NCBI GenBank assembly: GCA_012329085.1
Contig: JAAXQB010000171.1
Location: forward strand, 1-6,415
Origin: Methanosarcinales archaeon
Lineage (GTDB): Archaea > Halobacteriota > Methanosarcinia > Methanosarcinales > Methanosarcinaceae
Reading direction: 5' to 3'
Length of the DNA stretch: 6,415 bases
Positions 6,387 through 6,415 of the stretch are shown here, piece by piece. The notes below the pieces were generated by a model. The model was not told where the DNA came from and ran no database searches. It saw only the letters and a list, made by a program, of their open reading frames with translations. A program made the position numbers and the translations under genes. Positions within the stretch are counted from its first letter, which is position 1. Every line of letters starts with the position of its first letter.

Positions 6387-6415
6387 GTTTATATTACTTT
6401 TTCATAATAGTAATA

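Overview
This is an AT-rich window (roughly a quarter to a third G+C by hand count) with four genes, all on the minus strand. In order of transcription (right to left) they encode a small TIR-like protein (5896-6306), a small three-helix membrane protein of the RipA family (5347-5823), a Type III-style DNA methyltransferase, Mod (3038-5194), and a Type III-style restriction helicase/nuclease, Res (339-3038). There are no RNA genes, CRISPR arrays or transposons that I can support. The layout is that of a compact prokaryotic anti-phage defence segment. I cannot fix the organism: strong AT bias, lysine/isoleucine/asparagine-rich proteins and a purine-rich ribosome binding site before some genes but not others fit several low-GC bacteria and also some AT-rich archaea.

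Right part (5347-6415): a two-gene cassette. The TIR-like protein belongs to the MTH538/ThsB-like branch (DUF1863), whose studied members in Thoeris defence make an NAD-derived signal on infection. The partner has the charged N-terminal helix, three membrane helices and conserved juxtamembrane segment of the RipA family. No Thoeris ThsA (SIR2-SLOG or Macro-membrane type) is present, so the membrane protein is the obvious candidate effector. This cassette is the most interesting part of the window.

Left part (339-5194): a complete-looking mod-res pair. The stop codon of mod and the start codon of res share one base (TAATG), so translation is probably coupled. Mod has its adenine-methyltransferase motifs in beta-class order and a long C-terminal extension. 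Res has all the expected superfamily 2 helicase motifs and a C-terminal PD-ExK nuclease motif. Mod would methylate host sites while Mod-Res cuts unmodified DNA.

Non-coding parts: 152 bases separate the membrane-protein gene from mod and contain an inverted repeat beside a possible -10/TATA element, so the R-M pair may have its own promoter. The first 338 bases hold no convincing gene, only T-rich sequence, two weak hairpins and some protein-like reading fragments that could be remnants of a decayed gene. The right edge (6307-6415) holds a likely leader/promoter of the TIR gene and a 7-bp perfect inverted repeat.
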